From Petasospora fabianii (lineage: Eukaryota > Ascomycota > Saccharomycetes > Phaffomycetales > Wickerhamomycetaceae): a stretch of 64,000 bases of DNA. How positions within the stretch are numbered: position 1 is the first letter of the stretch; every line of letters begins with the position of its first letter. Shown piece by piece: positions 28,678-40,518 of the stretch. The stretch covers positions 1,178,001 through 1,242,000 of the forward strand of contig CP048715.1 of NCBI GenBank assembly GCA_022641835.1. The letters run 5' to 3'. Below the pieces are notes generated by a model, which saw only the letters and a list, made by a program, of their open reading frames with translations, did not search any database and had not been told where the DNA came from. Position numbers and translations under genes: made by a program.

Positions 28678-30855
28678 ATGGCCATCTTCCCCAAGCTCAC
28701 TTCGACCCTATCCAATGGGGCGTTGGCACCTCACTCGTCCCATTCCCAAACGCATAACCATTCGCCTGGCTCATCATCTCCTGCTATCACAACCAATAAC
28801 CTCGCACACACTAGTTCTCACCCATTCGAGCTTTCGATAGATCTCGAGAGTCCTCCGATCATCATGTATGGTTTGCCAAATGAGTCCACAGGCTCTCTCT
28901 TATCTGGTCAGCTCGTCGTGGACATTCCAAAAGAGGCATTTCAAAGCCAGAGACCATCTAACAAGAGAACACTCTCATCTGGCGGAGCATTGAACCAGTT
29001 GCAATCCACACTTTCGAATTTGAACATTACACCATCCCAATCACACTCAGCTTCCCCATTGACATCGGCCAACAACTCGTCCACTAATCTCGTAAGTCTT
29101 TTGAACATGAAAGACCACATCCTCATGAACTCCATCCAGTTGATACTTGTCCAGAAGGTTCATTATGCCAAACCTTTCCTTCCACCGTCAAACACACTTG
29201 CTACTTGTAACAGTTGTAAGAAGAAGTCTACCGAGCTAGCCAGATGGGACATCATGTCACAGGCTCACAATCTCCCAGTGGGAAAGCACTCCTATCCATT
29301 CTCCCATTTGCTTCCTGGTGCACTTCCTGCAACAACATGTTTGGGCTCCAGTGGAATTACATCTATCAAGTACGAGTTAGTTGCCATTGCCTCTTATAAT
29401 AACCACAGTAACCACCAATCTATGTGCAAGGTTGTATTGCCCATCAACATCTCCAGATCTATCTTGAGAGGTCCAGACAGAAATTCCCTAAGGGTCTTCC
29501 CACCAACAGATGTGACCGCGACTGCTGTTCTCCCCAACGTGATTTACCCAAGATCTTCATTTGCTCTCGAATTGAAACTTGATGGTGTTTCCAGTGCAGA
29601 GAGAAGATGGAGAATGAGAAGGGTAGCGTGGAGAATTGAGGAGACAGTGAAAGTGAAGGGCAACGCTTGTATAAACCACAAGTCGAAGCTGCGAGTGGTT
29701 GAAGAACATGTGAGGAAGAATCAGCATTTGACCAAAACCAACGTTAAGAGAAACCAGCAGTCGGGACCAACGACACAAGTTGTTGTATCCAATACAGCTC
29801 AAAACGATCTGACACCCTCTGCATCCAATGCTGCCTTACAGCCACAACAGTCAAATGCAGATGGTATCGCACCGCATCCAGCTGACAATGACGATGACAT
29901 CTCCTCCACCGCAGATAATACCCTTCATCCTAGCGATCATGCCAATGAGGAACTTCGACAGCAGCAACAGCAACAACTTCAGCAGCAGGATGAACAAAAG
30001 AAGGAAGCCGAGTATGCATTGTACTGTGAGGAGACACGCACCGTTGCTTCTGGAGACTTGAGAAATGGCTGGAAATCTGACTTCTCCGATAAGGGTAAGA
30101 TTGAGTTAGTGGCTCACATCAATTGTTTCAACTTGTCAAGTGCTGCTGGGCAACACCACTCACATTCCTCATCCAAGCATCCGGTTGAACAACCAATGAT
30201 CCATCCAACTGTCAGTTGCGATATTGATGATCCAGTCTTAGGAATCACTGCTTCTCATGTGCTCATTGTTGAGGTTGTTATTGCTGAGGAAATCCCGCAG
30301 AACGCATCCACATCCTCTCTGACACCTTCGTCATCACACACTGACAAGAAGGAACAAGGAAGTGACCAGAGACTTGCAGAACTTTCTCCGGTCTTTGCCA
30401 ACCACATCAAACCATCGCAGTCTGCCAAGTCTGACACAGCATCCAGGAAGTCTGACGATGCCACTACTGGTCCACAGAATGTGGTGGGTGTTCCTACTGG
30501 TTCTGCTCGTGTTTTGCGTATGCAGTTCAAGCTCAATATCACTGAGAGATCTGGTCTTGGTATTGCCTGGGATGATGAAGTACCACCAATGTATGGAGAC
30601 GTGTCTGCTCTCTCACCTCCAACATACGAGACGGCGATGTCTCCAGAATTTTCTCCAAACGTGGACGTTTCTAATCCTCCTCTTTATCCATTGAACCCTG
30701 CCCATACGCATACACATCTCAATGGTACACCAGGGACATCTACACCAGGTGTTATCTATGGAATCGGCAACACACCAGGTATCACGCCAAGACAGTCGAG
30801 TCAGTTCCAGAGCTTGAATGGTGCCCTTGAGCATGACGATTTTACTTTAAACTAA
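28678..30855 (+). CDS. LDB19: Arrestin-related trafficking adaptor Art1/Ldb19
   Basis: A 725-residue protein (S. cerevisiae Ldb19 is 818). The arrestin-like sheet parts match closely: LSIDLESPPIIMYG, LILVQKVHYAKPF, TCNSCKKKSTELARWDI, LPVGKHSYPFSHLLPG and GPDRNSLRVFPPTDVTATAVLPN, LDGVSSAERRWRMRR. Variable Ser/Gln/His-rich loops separate them. Two PY-type motifs near the C-terminus (PPMYGDV, SPPTYET) recruit the Rsp5 ubiquitin ligase. Art1 directs amino-acid permeases such as Can1 and Mup1 to endocytosis when nutrients change, acting at the plasma membrane and Golgi. ATG 28678 is the first Met after a long leader. In S. cerevisiae LDB19 (YOR322C) is on the same arm as ALA1 and KRE5. Confidence 0.94.
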   Translation: MAIFPKLTSTLSNGALAPHSSHSQTHNHSPGSSSPAITTNNLAHTSSHPFELSIDLESPPIIMYGLPNESTGSLLSGQLVVDIPKEAFQSQRPSNKRTLSSGGALNQLQSTLSNLNITPSQSHSASPLTSANNSSTNLVSLLNMKDHILMNSIQLILVQKVHYAKPFLPPSNTLATCNSCKKKSTELARWDIMSQAHNLPVGKHSYPFSHLLPGALPATTCLGSSGITSIKYELVAIASYNNHSNHQSMCKVVLPINISRSILRGPDRNSLRVFPPTDVTATAVLPNVIYPRSSFALELKLDGVSSAERRWRMRRVAWRIEETVKVKGNACINHKSKLRVVEEHVRKNQHLTKTNVKRNQQSGPTTQVVVSNTAQNDLTPSASNAALQPQQSNADGIAPHPADNDDDISSTADNTLHPSDHANEELRQQQQQQLQQQDEQKKEAEYALYCEETRTVASGDLRNGWKSDFSDKGKIELVAHINCFNLSSAAGQHHSHSSSKHPVEQPMIHPTVSCDIDDPVLGITASHVLIVEVVIAEEIPQNASTSSLTPSSSHTDKKEQGSDQRLAELSPVFANHIKPSQSAKSDTASRKSDDATTGPQNVVGVPTGSARVLRMQFKLNITERSGLGIAWDDEVPPMYGDVSALSPPTYETAMSPEFSPNVDVSNPPLYPLNPAHTHTHLNGTPGTSTPGVIYGIGNTPGITPRQSSQFQSLNGALEHDDFTLN

Positions 30856-31067
30856 GAGTTTGTACTCTATTTCCCTCTTTCTCTACTTCCGCCCCAATTC
30901 TACTGAATTATTTTACTTTCATTATTTTTAGGCCAGATAGAGTAAATAATTTGATGATGATTGACGTGTAGGTAATGCGGTGATGAAAGTAGTCATCAGC
31001 TACCCTATCTTCTTGAAAAAAGAGGAAATCAGGGAGCTGTAGTCTATACTACCTTCCACGTGTACTC

Positions 31068-34000
31068 TCACAACTCATCGTGCTCCAAGTCAGGCTCATC
31101 CTTCAGATAGTCGTTGAGTTTAACCTCAGATCGAACCACTTCCTCCTCAGCTTTAGACTCTTTCTCATTGTCTCCGATCCCTTGTCCCAAATAAACAGTC
31201 TCCTTCATCAGAGCAGAAATCTCATCATCATATACTGTCCATTCTGGGATCTGGCGACGTGCCCTATCAAGTTTAGGCTCCTTGGTGAGCGGATTATTGC
31301 AAAGGTCGATAGTCTTAGCAGTCTTCAAGCTCTCATCATCGCACCAGGTCTCACACCAGAGCCAATCTTGTGGAAGAGAGAATATCTTGAGTTGTTGTTG
31401 GAGATTGTTTGGAAGATCTTGGTCAAGATTGGACAAAGATTCTGGATCTCTCGAGAGAGCTTGGTAGTGCTGTCTCAACAAGTCACCAGCGGCAATACTT
31501 CTGAACTTCTTCAAGTCAATAACATAAAGTGCGCTTATGTGGTACTTCAAGTTGTCACCCAAAAACTTTTTCCAGTACCCCTGCTTCCAAAATCTGAATC
31601 CTTCCATTTCCTTTCTGGAGTCTCCCATTGGAGTGTATCCATATGGAGCACCTTCGAGATCCATTTCAACAAGTTCAATCATGTCAGTACGGACAATCTG
31701 GTCTGCGTCAACAAAAATCACCTTCTCAAGATCTTGAGGGAACAGAACATCTAAGAAAAGGATCTTGTAGCCCCAAATTGTTCTTTGCTTCTCTCTCTGA
31801 CTTCTCAGCCATGACGGCCACTTATAAGTAATCAACTCGTACTCGAAGCCATACTTTTCGGCTAAATATGGAAGGAACTCTCTAAAGCTTGGAGACATGT
31901 AGTTGTCAATTAGCCAAAACTTGACAGTATGGCTCGTATGACGCATAACAGAGACCGTCATTATACTCAAAAGTCTCTCATAAAGATGTCCAGAGGCGAC
32001 AGAAAAGATATTGATGTCTGCTTGCTTCTTCTTCTTCTGGTCCCTACTAAACCAAGAAGTGAGCTTACTTCCACGATCCTTTGCGATAACTGCATCTTCG
32101 TCAGCAGAGAGCAGAGATTCACCCTCTCTTCCACTCTTCTTCTTCATAGATGACCTGATATGCAGACCTTTAAGAGTAAACAGTGAAAGTTCTGACTCTG
32201 ACACAAGATCGTAAAGGTCAGAAGATCTTCCTTCTTTGATCGACAGGTTCCAAATACCTGGATTGGCCTTCAACTGGAAATATCCAAGATTGGTCATCAC
32301 AGAAGTGTCAGAGCCATCAATCTGAAGGGCCAAGCCGGTCGGAGGGTCGTTAGTGACAGCATCAAAGGCATTTCCTTCAATCGTAATACTTTCAAGCTCG
32401 TATACACCAGTTACAGGGCCAGATTGGGACAGAAGAACATTGTCCAGGTCAGAACGACTCTTTTTGGGGATAACAATCCAAGAAGCAGGTACATCCATAT
32501 CAAGCGTGAATAACGTCTTTGATGGAACATTTTCAAAAGTGACAAATGGCTCTTCCCACAAGGAACCGTCTTTGAACTCAACACGTCCCTTCACGTTACC
32601 CTTGTAAAATCTTTTCACTGGCAAGGCATCCATGTCTTGTTGTGGTGTCAGGACAATATCGACAGAAATCATTTCGAGTCCCTTGATCGCCTTAATCAAC
32701 GAGATTAGTCTTTGAGAGAGTTCTTGAGCCGGATCAATAACGGCCAATATATGAAGAAGACTTTGGGAGCGCTCACCAAATGAAATGGAGTGCTCAGTCC
32801 TAACTCTCGATAGATCAAACCTTGGTATGGAGCCTGCACCAAACTGAGACTCACCGTAGTAGCTCAATGTGACCAAAGATGAAACATTCTCGAACCAGTC
32901 GTGGATATTGTCAGAAGCTGGAAGATCCGTCCTCAGTAAATCTTGAATGACGGAGAGCCTTTGGTCGATCTCAGTTTGGACAAAGGACTTCAAGTATATG
33001 GCCTTGATAAGCCTGTCCTTCAACTCAACATAGCGGCCGTTCAAAAGCAAGAACGACGAGGATTCCACACCCATGGATGAAAGAGCCTGCAATACAAGTG
33101 GCGATGGAGGCGCGTCCGAGAATTGCTTTTCATGAAGAATCTCATCCAAAACAGCAAGCCCATGGTCGACAGACTTGTTGAGTGCCTGATGAAGCCTTCC
33201 CAAGAAAGAGACTCCGTCAGATGTATGGATCATTCTCACCTTCAGGTCCCAATTGGAATCAAGTGCCAGAGTCAAAATCTCTCTGAGCTGTGTCAAAGTG
33301 AACTCGGAGCCGTAATCACCAGCAAGAGTTAGTGTTGCAAGATGATTCCCCTTGGAACCAGCTGTAAATTCAAATACGTTACCCAGTTTCTTTGTCGTGT
33401 CATACAGCCTGTACTTGATCTCGGATTTGTCATTCGGGAACAAAATAGTGTTGCGGAAGTCCAAAGCATCTTCGTAGAACATCTCACTGACTTCCTCAAA
33501 CGTATCAGCAGCTTTCTGATATGCCATTCCGAAGACGAAATTGACATCCTCTCCAACCTGTCTGGTCATAGAATAAACCCAATTATTGTCAAAGTCATGG
33601 AAAGCCCCGTTGACGCACAAAACAGGACCATTAACATCAAACCTCTCCATAAACGGTCTTACATGAGAAGAGACATAGTCCATGTCAGTAACCTCTTCAG
33701 GCACAGCACCTGACCTTTGAAGACTCTTGATGAACTTTCTAGAGCTTGCCATACCCCCTGTTTTAGATATGTGTATCAGGTTGTTGGCGAGAGTAGTTCC
33801 ATGTTCTGTCAAAGGAAGAGGGATCACACCGACCCTCTGAGCAATTCCATTGGATCTCACTGCTTGCACAACAGAGTTCAGGATGCTCAAGTGATCAGAG
33901 TCTGAAAGGTCAAACATGAAAATCAACGTTTGTAGGTTGGTACGAGCTTCAGGGATTTGACCCATCTGGAATCTGCCGATGTAACTTGCCACATCTGTGG

Positions 34001-35356
34001 AATAGGACGAGTAGAGCTGCTCGTTTTCAATATCGTTAAAGAACACAATTGGGCTGGAATCATTTGCTGGGAGCTTGTATCTTGTGCTAGGACGAGATCT
34101 GGACTTGTAAAGAGACAAAAGAGCAAACTTTTCAATTACTTGGCGAGATCGAGTAGAGTTGAGGCCATTTTCTCCGAGAGATTGCACTGTCTGAAGTTCA
34201 TCCTTAATCACATCATACAACCCAAAAACAGTCTGCTCATCCTCATCAAGCAGCCTGCCGTTGATAAAGATACCAGTACCAGTAGATGAAATTCCCAGCT
34301 TTTGGTTGTAGTTGACCTGGTCCAAGAAGCTCTGAGTGATCTCTTTCTTGACAAGATGGGATGTGTACTTCGGAAGCTCTTCCATGATGGAGACGAGAGT
34401 ATTTAGTTTGGTTTCATCATCTTCAAGATCCATAACATAGCTTGAGAGTTGGAGGCCGAGGTTCTTTATATCTTCTTTGCCCACGGCCTTGATATCTTCG
34501 TCGTGAACGTTCAATAAAGCACCGTTGGACTTTGCTCCTTGTCCAAGAGGTTCTTGGGCTTCCCTCAATATGTCTCTATCATCGATAACAATGTAGTCAG
34601 TACGTTTGAGCGTCAGGTCAATTCCATATCCGGAGAGCACCTCCTTTTCGTCAAGACCCTGGGGAATATAGCGTACCACAAAGCGGAGCTTTCCCGCTTG
34701 GGCTGCTTCATAAAGATTGCGGACAAACGGCCTGAAATTGACATCTTCGACGTTAGAGTACAAAACGAGAATTGGTCCCGAGCTACCAATAAGTCTGTCA
34801 AACGATACTAGCTCCTCAGTGGAGGAAGAGTCTGTCATCAAAGCGTATACATCATCAGGGTTGCAGTAGACCACGTCATTGAACTTGAGCCATGTGTTGG
34901 AGTGATTGCCACACTTACTTGTAACCTTTTTCTCAAATACTGGAACAACAGAATCTGTGTAGTGTTTGTAGTGAGAAATGATTCTCGGACTGTGGTACTT
35001 GTTGGCCAATGGGATATCAAAAAGAGCCCTTTCAGCCGGGGTTAACAGGTCGAACACCGCGTGATAGAGCGATTCGTCGGTAGTGAGCTCTTGAATGCCT
35101 TCAGCATCGTCATCATCGTCAATGTAGACAGAGAATCCCGCAATCTTCGAAAGAGCAGGCAGGTAGTACGACTCATTTTCGGAGGAGACGGTCTCGCTGG
35201 TGAATCGTCAGTAACGAGTTATCACGACACCCAATTGTCAGAGATGGCCACTTACAGCAAGCGAAGAGAGAACGGGGGATTCTCCCACTGAGCCTGTAGC
35301 TGGATATTGATCTGGCATGCTACCAAAGTCCAGAACAGTGGTAGAAGAGGCAGCAT
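31068..35356 (-). CDS. KRE5: UDP-glucose:glycoprotein glucosyltransferase (Kre5/Gpt1 family), two exons
   Basis: Exons are 35256-35356 and 31068-35196; the 1,409-residue product is assembled across a 59-nt intron. Exon 1 encodes a signal peptide (MLPLLPLFWTLVACQ) and the junction reads FSLRLLETVSSENESYYLPALSKIAG in frame, as at the start of other UGGTs. Long thioredoxin-like and beta-sandwich modules follow. The GT24 catalytic domain (about residues 1110-1380) has SIMTVSVMRHT, VKFWLIDNYMSP, the metal-binding DADQIVRTD and DLPNNLQ. The C-terminus is HDEL, for ER retention. UGGT reglucosylates misfolded N-glycoproteins; Kre5 of S. cerevisiae has lost that activity and is needed for beta-1,6-glucan. 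The intact DxD block here suggests an active enzyme. ALA1 and KRE5 are neighbours in S. cerevisiae. Confidence 0.92.
35197..35255 (-). other. KRE5/UGGT intron (59 nt)
   Basis: The donor GTAAGT begins at 35255, a TACTGAC branch site lies about 18 nt before the acceptor, and CCAG ends at 35197. It interrupts a codon after its second base. Without splicing the frame meets a stop and loses the signal peptide. Confidence 0.88.
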
Positions 35357-35549
35357 TGCGTGACCGTGTAGTGTGCTAGCTCAACGTCAACATCGCAAAA
35401 GGCAAGGCCACGCACGCGCTTTCAGATCATTTAGCCTCAATCTAGCATTTGGCGCGAAGACTGTACTACACCATTCCTGATGTCAATAGGACAGGTTGCA
35501 TATTCAGCATTTTAAAATATAATCAAACTGATGGCACTATTCAATGATG

Positions 35550-37040
35550 TCAGGGGAGGGCAATGTTGGACGCAGGTGAATAGAAGTGGCTCCAGGGGTT
35601 CATCACTGCGAATTCGTAGGCAGTCAACAGTATCATGAACAGAGCATCCAACCACATGATCTTCACAATTGTCAATGACTTATAGGCCCAAGAGATTCCA
35701 AGGATTAAGCACCCAACAGGTACCCTGAAACCCACACGTGCCCACTTTGGAACTGGATGGATACCAACCGGGGTCTCGTCCCTGTCTGCATATGAAAGCG
35801 CTGTCAGAGCGCCCAGAGCAATAAGAATACCACCGTGGAAGAACATAAGGACACCAAAGTCTTCTTCTTCAAGATACTTCTCTTCGTACTCACTCAAATG
35901 TGCACCAGCATCTCCTACAATTAACAAGGAGGCTATAGCAACAAAATGGGCATAAATAAACACCATTGCTGTTGTCGCAGACCTTCTCAATGCATGTGTT
36001 GCCTTGAACGAACCATCTTTGGATGCATAAATGCCCATAAACATGAATGCAGTTACCAGAACAGAGATGCCTTTGGCAAGATTGGTATTCCAACCAGATC
36101 TTAATGGCGATCCCGCCACAATCGAATAGAGAAATTCACCCAATGCAATAATATAGAATGCATGGAATCTCTCCTCTTCGTGCTCAATGTTGAGAGCCGT
36201 GGAATGAGTCAGCTTCATGACGTTCTTCTTCACCCATGGATGGACATTGCAGCAGAAGTGAACCTGCTCAATAAATAGAAGCAGTGACGCAAACACAACC
36301 ATACCCCAGATGCTGTGAATGAGTAGAATGAAAAACCAACATGCACCGAAGATGATCGCACCCAACCCGAACACTCTCATTTGAAGGCGGTGTTCGGGAA
36401 TGAAGAACGAGTATACAACGATGATAATACCAGTAGACGCACGAGCCAAAAAGTAAGCAACAATCGAAGTCAGCAATGGAGTCCTGTTCTCCAGATCATC
36501 AACAAAGAGACAGTTGTTGTCGTAGACAACCAGCAGCATCAAAATCCAAAGTACAAAGACTCTCTGGATTATGTCATCGTTGAAGTAATAGTTCATGAAG
36601 TCCTTAAGGTCTGCCCAAATTGTCCAAGCTGGAATAAACACCAGAACGTATTTACCCAAACTGGCCCCCGTATGCTCCTCGATCGCTGCACTGGCCAAGT
36701 TTGCTGCAATTCCAACGTAGACCAAATCTAAGAACAACTCGAGTCTTCCTGATGTTCTCTCGTGCCTGGTGCGGAACAGCTTACCATTGTGAAAGTAGTT
36801 CAGAGCATATGGCCTGGTGAACCATGGATTCTGCGGTGGCGCATCGATGAATTCAAATTGGATGTCACCGTACTTGTTGACAAACTCTTGCATCTCAGGG
36901 TCTGCTGTCTGACCCAATGTCTCCGCAACTCCCGGCATCGTGCTGGAGTCTTCTGTATCATGGTGGTCACCACTCACACCTGGCGATATGGAATTCTGAA
37001 CCTCACCAGCTTGATCATTCTGCTGTCTTTTGAGTAACAT
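35550..37040 (-). CDS. LtrA (low temperature requirement A) family membrane protein
   Basis: A 496-residue protein. About 95 polar N-terminal residues precede the family hallmark RHERTSGRLELFLDLVYVGIAANLA, and about nine hydrophobic segments follow to residue 485. LtrA proteins occur in bacteria and many fungi; the name comes from a Listeria mutant and no biochemical activity is settled. S. cerevisiae has no obvious counterpart. Start ATG 37040 is the first in frame. Its gene lies in the same direction as KRE5, about 190 bp downstream end to start, and its 5' end borders the 9.3-kb gene desert, so it would be the pericentromeric gene on this side if that desert is a centromere. Codon use looks like its neighbours. 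Confidence 0.82.
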   Translation of the reverse strand: MLLKRQQNDQAGEVQNSISPGVSGDHHDTEDSSTMPGVAETLGQTADPEMQEFVNKYGDIQFEFIDAPPQNPWFTRPYALNYFHNGKLFRTRHERTSGRLELFLDLVYVGIAANLASAAIEEHTGASLGKYVLVFIPAWTIWADLKDFMNYYFNDDIIQRVFVLWILMLLVVYDNNCLFVDDLENRTPLLTSIVAYFLARASTGIIIVVYSFFIPEHRLQMRVFGLGAIIFGACWFFILLIHSIWGMVVFASLLLFIEQVHFCCNVHPWVKKNVMKLTHSTALNIEHEEERFHAFYIIALGEFLYSIVAGSPLRSGWNTNLAKGISVLVTAFMFMGIYASKDGSFKATHALRRSATTAMVFIYAHFVAIASLLIVGDAGAHLSEYEEKYLEEEDFGVLMFFHGGILIALGALTALSYADRDETPVGIHPVPKWARVGFRVPVGCLILGISWAYKSLTIVKIMWLDALFMILLTAYEFAVMNPWSHFYSPASNIALP

Positions 37041-37339
37041 GTCAGTGAATCTCTCGCTTCTTTGACGAGCCCGTGTACCTGCAGGGATGTTTCTCTTGGT
37101 ATTTGTTTTTTAAGAAAAGTCGGCGATAGCGCGGAGCACGCCCGGCATTACCGGCGCGATGCCAATGGACATTGCTCCCTTCATTAGGGCCCACAACCAG
37201 TGACGCAAGATAAAGTGAAAGCCACAGTTACATCCATGACGTACTATGAGAGGCATAATGTCATAACTCTGCCTCGTATATCCCTTTGACGCACTGATAG
37301 TTTTATTTATCGCCGTTATCCTCATATTAGACGGGCTCA

Positions 37340-38300
37340 CCCGTTGAGTTAGGAAAGTGATTTGTAAAAATACATCTAGATTCCATGATCAAAGCGGCAC
37401 GAAGGGCTTCTATATTCCATAAACATCATACACTACGGAGAAGGGGCATATATGGCTACAGCAGAGTGCTAAACAAGAGAGGAGAGGTAACAAGTTGGGC
37501 AACAATATGGCAACAGGAAAACGGCACGGCAACCAACACACTGATATTTGGAAGTTATCCAAATTCAAACACCTGCGTACCATAGCGACGAGACAGAATC
37601 GAGACAGAGCTTGGTCTTAGAAGTCGCTGGGTGAGATCATCAGCAATCTGTTCAGCACTTAAGCTTCAGAGATGTACTGCTCATTGAAAAAAAAAAAAAA
37701 AACGCGCAGAATACAGGATGACTGATGAGGTTATCACTAAGCACACAGCTGATGAGCAGGAGGCCCTCAACGTTTCCAGAACAAGGCGAAGCCGATGTAC
37801 TTCCTTGTTTCTACCACCGATGGCCATGGCTTCGACTTCTAACACAGAGAAGCTAGGATTTCCAGTCTAAAAGCAGATGTACCAGTCAATATCACATATT
37901 CCGCACTGGAGAGACCGAGTATCGGTTCCCATAGTCAGAGTCTGTGTAGTCGGTCAAAGCAGAGTTGCAGCAACAGAAGCAGGGTACTCAAAAAGATATC
38001 AAAGTGAAGCAGCAAGAAAATTACAAACACGGATAGCCTAATGCTCCATGGTGGGCTTCTGTAAGGTATATATGAGTAAAACTAACGTGTTGCTTGCGTA
38101 CAAAAAGTTCGCATTCAATCACCGACGAACAAGAGCGACTATCAACGAGCCATCAAGTTAAGGATTCTCAAGCAGAAGGCAGTATTATCATGAGCACGCA
38201 CGATAATGCATAATGCAGTAGGCTTAGAGACACCCTATGTGAATTTGGAGAACAAGGACGGTGCCCATTTTCAGAAAACTACCCGTTACTTCCAAGAAGA
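37340..38300 (+). repeat. Left arm of the large inverted repeat
   Basis: Matches the reverse complement of about 44095-45150 in many blocks. Examples: 37376-37399 with 45097-45120, 37515-37526 with 44901-44912, 37786-37807 with 44563-44584 (22 of 22 identical) and 38262-38273 with 44122-44133. Between blocks the arms differ by substitutions and small indels, so the duplication is not recent. Confidence 0.85.
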
Positions 38301-38345
38301 CATCGTAAATTGAGCCACGCACACAACTACTCAGCCAGAAGTAAG

Positions 38346-38860
38346 TGTTGCACCTGCAAGATATAATGCTTGGGTTTGGGTGCACCCATGATTACAATGG
38401 AAGCAGGCAAAGCAGTACATTCGGGTAAAGAGTATATACGATATAAAAAGACCAAGTTATGTGGGAATGTTGAATATTGGTTGTTAAGCACTATCACTAT
38501 TGCCTATTACCATTGTCTATCACTATTGCTTATCACGATTTACATATTGGTTGCCAAACGCTAACTTATTTCTGTCTTGAAGTGATACTGGTTCTTACCA
38601 TGTTCTATCTGTTGAAACTATAAGTAGACCAAGGTTCTGCCCGCATAACTTGGTCTTTCTCTGCTTTATATACTCTTTGCCCTGAATGATTCAACACAGA
38701 ACTTAGCCCATTTATATTTTTCAGCAAGTAGGACGTGGGGAGTAGCAGCTTAACCCCCATGACAACATAGTAGACAGTAGCAGGTTAGAGTAACAGGTCA
38801 CAACCATTACCGAACAGAGGGACCTTCAAAATCAAAAACATTCTTCCGGGCGCTACAATT
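38346..38860 (+). mobile_element. LTR fossil, forward, split by a later reverse LTR
   Basis: A forward-orientation LTR relic whose left part is 38346-38467 and whose right part resumes at about 38697. Sequence either side of the inserted copy joins up when compared with the whole LTR at 40519-40848 (AAGTTATGTGGG ... CAGAACTT). Old and incomplete; no coding part. Confidence 0.7.
38468..38696 (-). mobile_element. Solo LTR fossil nested in another LTR, reverse
   Basis: Begins TGTTGAATATTGG and ends ATTCAACA, the terminal pair of this family, and is about 229 bp. It contains the family's GAAACTATAAGTAGACC and TTTATATACTC blocks. It lies inside an older forward LTR. Short relative to the 330-bp copy, so incomplete. 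Confidence 0.75.
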
Positions 38861-38910
38861 CTCCAGGCGTCGGCGATTATTCCTTCTGCTGTTTGTCATA
38901 TGTCTCTCAC

Positions 38911-39060
38911 TGTTAGATATTGGTTGTCAAGCACTAAGTTATTTCTGTTTTGAGGTCATGCACCTACTCCCTACGTCCTGCTTGTTGAAACAATAAATAA
39001 ACTCTTCACCTGAAAAATACTGCCTTGCCTGCCACACTGTAGTCATGAGTATATCTGAGA
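38911..39060 (-). mobile_element. Partial LTR fossil, reverse
   Basis: Starts TGTTAGATATTGGTTGTCAA and shares TTATTTCTGT and CTTGTTGAAAC blocks with the other copies; its far end ends in a TAGTCATGAGTAT block. Diverged and incomplete. Confidence 0.6.
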
Positions 39061-40127
39061 AGCTGTAGTTAGATCGTAATGGTTCAATAGACTGTTCGTC
39101 AAGCACGGGTCACATGAGCTGGGCTAGATACGTCATGAGACAGTATGATTTCATAACATAAAAGTAAATCCGAAGGAGAAAGCCTCTGTTAGATAGATGT
39201 GCGACGTCATTCTACTACATAAAGCTACATCAATTCATGCATTCCCTGATGCTATTACTGTCAACCCTCCTAAGGTGAGTAAAAATAAGAACTTCGGGTC
39301 CCAATCGCCCCAAAAAGACAGATGTCGATGGTATGTGCACTGCTGTCTTACAGCGGCTGAATGGATGGATTCTTGACTTGATCGAGGTGCTGGTTCTTGT
39401 CGAGCCAAGGAGGTCTGGTTGGCATAATCAGATGATTCCATCCTTATGCAAGACACAGGCAGAGGAATGTGTCCAAGGGTAACGCTTACTACAGCAAAGA
39501 AAGGACTTGGAAGCTTTATAGTTTAGCGAGTGGGGCGAAGTAGCACGGCCAACCAAGCGAGTATCGTCATAGTAGTCTCGTGACACTTGAGCCAACAGAG
39601 AGATGACAGATAATCTAATAGGCTCGCAATAGAACGGCAGCTCCGAGCAGCATGGAGAGAGACACACTGCACTAAGCAGCGCGTGGATAGTTACAGGCTA
39701 GAACTTAAACCAGTTTGTTTCATCTTCTACAGTGATCTTAATAGTTGTTTCTCTTGGGGATCGATTAGGAGATCATATATCAGAACTAGAAAACGGTCTG
39801 AATTGTTGTTGAATATATGGCCAGAACAACCAAAGGCAGTGTAGCGAACATTTGACACGAGAGGAATTAATGTTTGTGTCGCACAATCCAACCGAACGAG
39901 TGATAATCATGTTATCCTCCCTACGTTTTCTTTTTGAGGTACACACTGGTCTTGGGGATGAACAAATAGGTGAGACGCTTGTTGTGGTGGCCTACATACT
40001 GCCCCTGTCTGTTTGGTGTACGCAATTTTACTACGAGGCCAGTGCCATTTGTGTGCTTCAACTTTTTTTCACTATTGGTCGCCCCTATCTTGAATACTAG
40101 TTGTCAAGCACTTACTTTTATTTGTCG

Positions 40128-40417
40128 TGTTGGACCAGATGAATCTGGCAGATTAGACCCACGGCAGACATACTTACAGACGGAAATGTTCAGGGGAAAC
40201 AATCAAGGTGGGTATTCGGTAAAGAGTATAAAAGACAAAGCTATGTGGGCAGAACTTGGCCTACTTATAGTTTCAGCAAATCGAAAGTGAGAAGTAGTAT
40301 CACCTCATAGTTTTACCTGAAGACAGAAATAAGCTAGTTATCCTTGAAAACCAAACTGTAACAGTGATCAGCAATAGTGATAGGCAATGGTTAATAGGCG
40401 ACAACCAATATCCAACA
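40128..40417 (+). mobile_element. Solo LTR fossil, forward, subfamily 2
   Basis: About 290 bp, from TGTTGGACCAGATG to AATATCCAACA. Its first 80 bp match the terminal part of the reverse copy at 42738-43019 very closely, which defines a second subfamily. It lies against a short piece of an older reverse LTR (about 40091-40127). Looks whole as an LTR; no internal region. Confidence 0.78.
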
Positions 40418-40518
40418 TTATCGACCTTCTATGTGTTGGTCGGCTATCCACAGAAACAAATGACAGCCATCTAATCATACCACGATGATTGAAGTTGCCT
40501 ACTTACTTACCGTCGGTT

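Noticed and set aside
31080-31754. 224-codon antisense frame over the UGGT catalytic domain
   Set aside because: Shadow of the conserved GT24 coding region.
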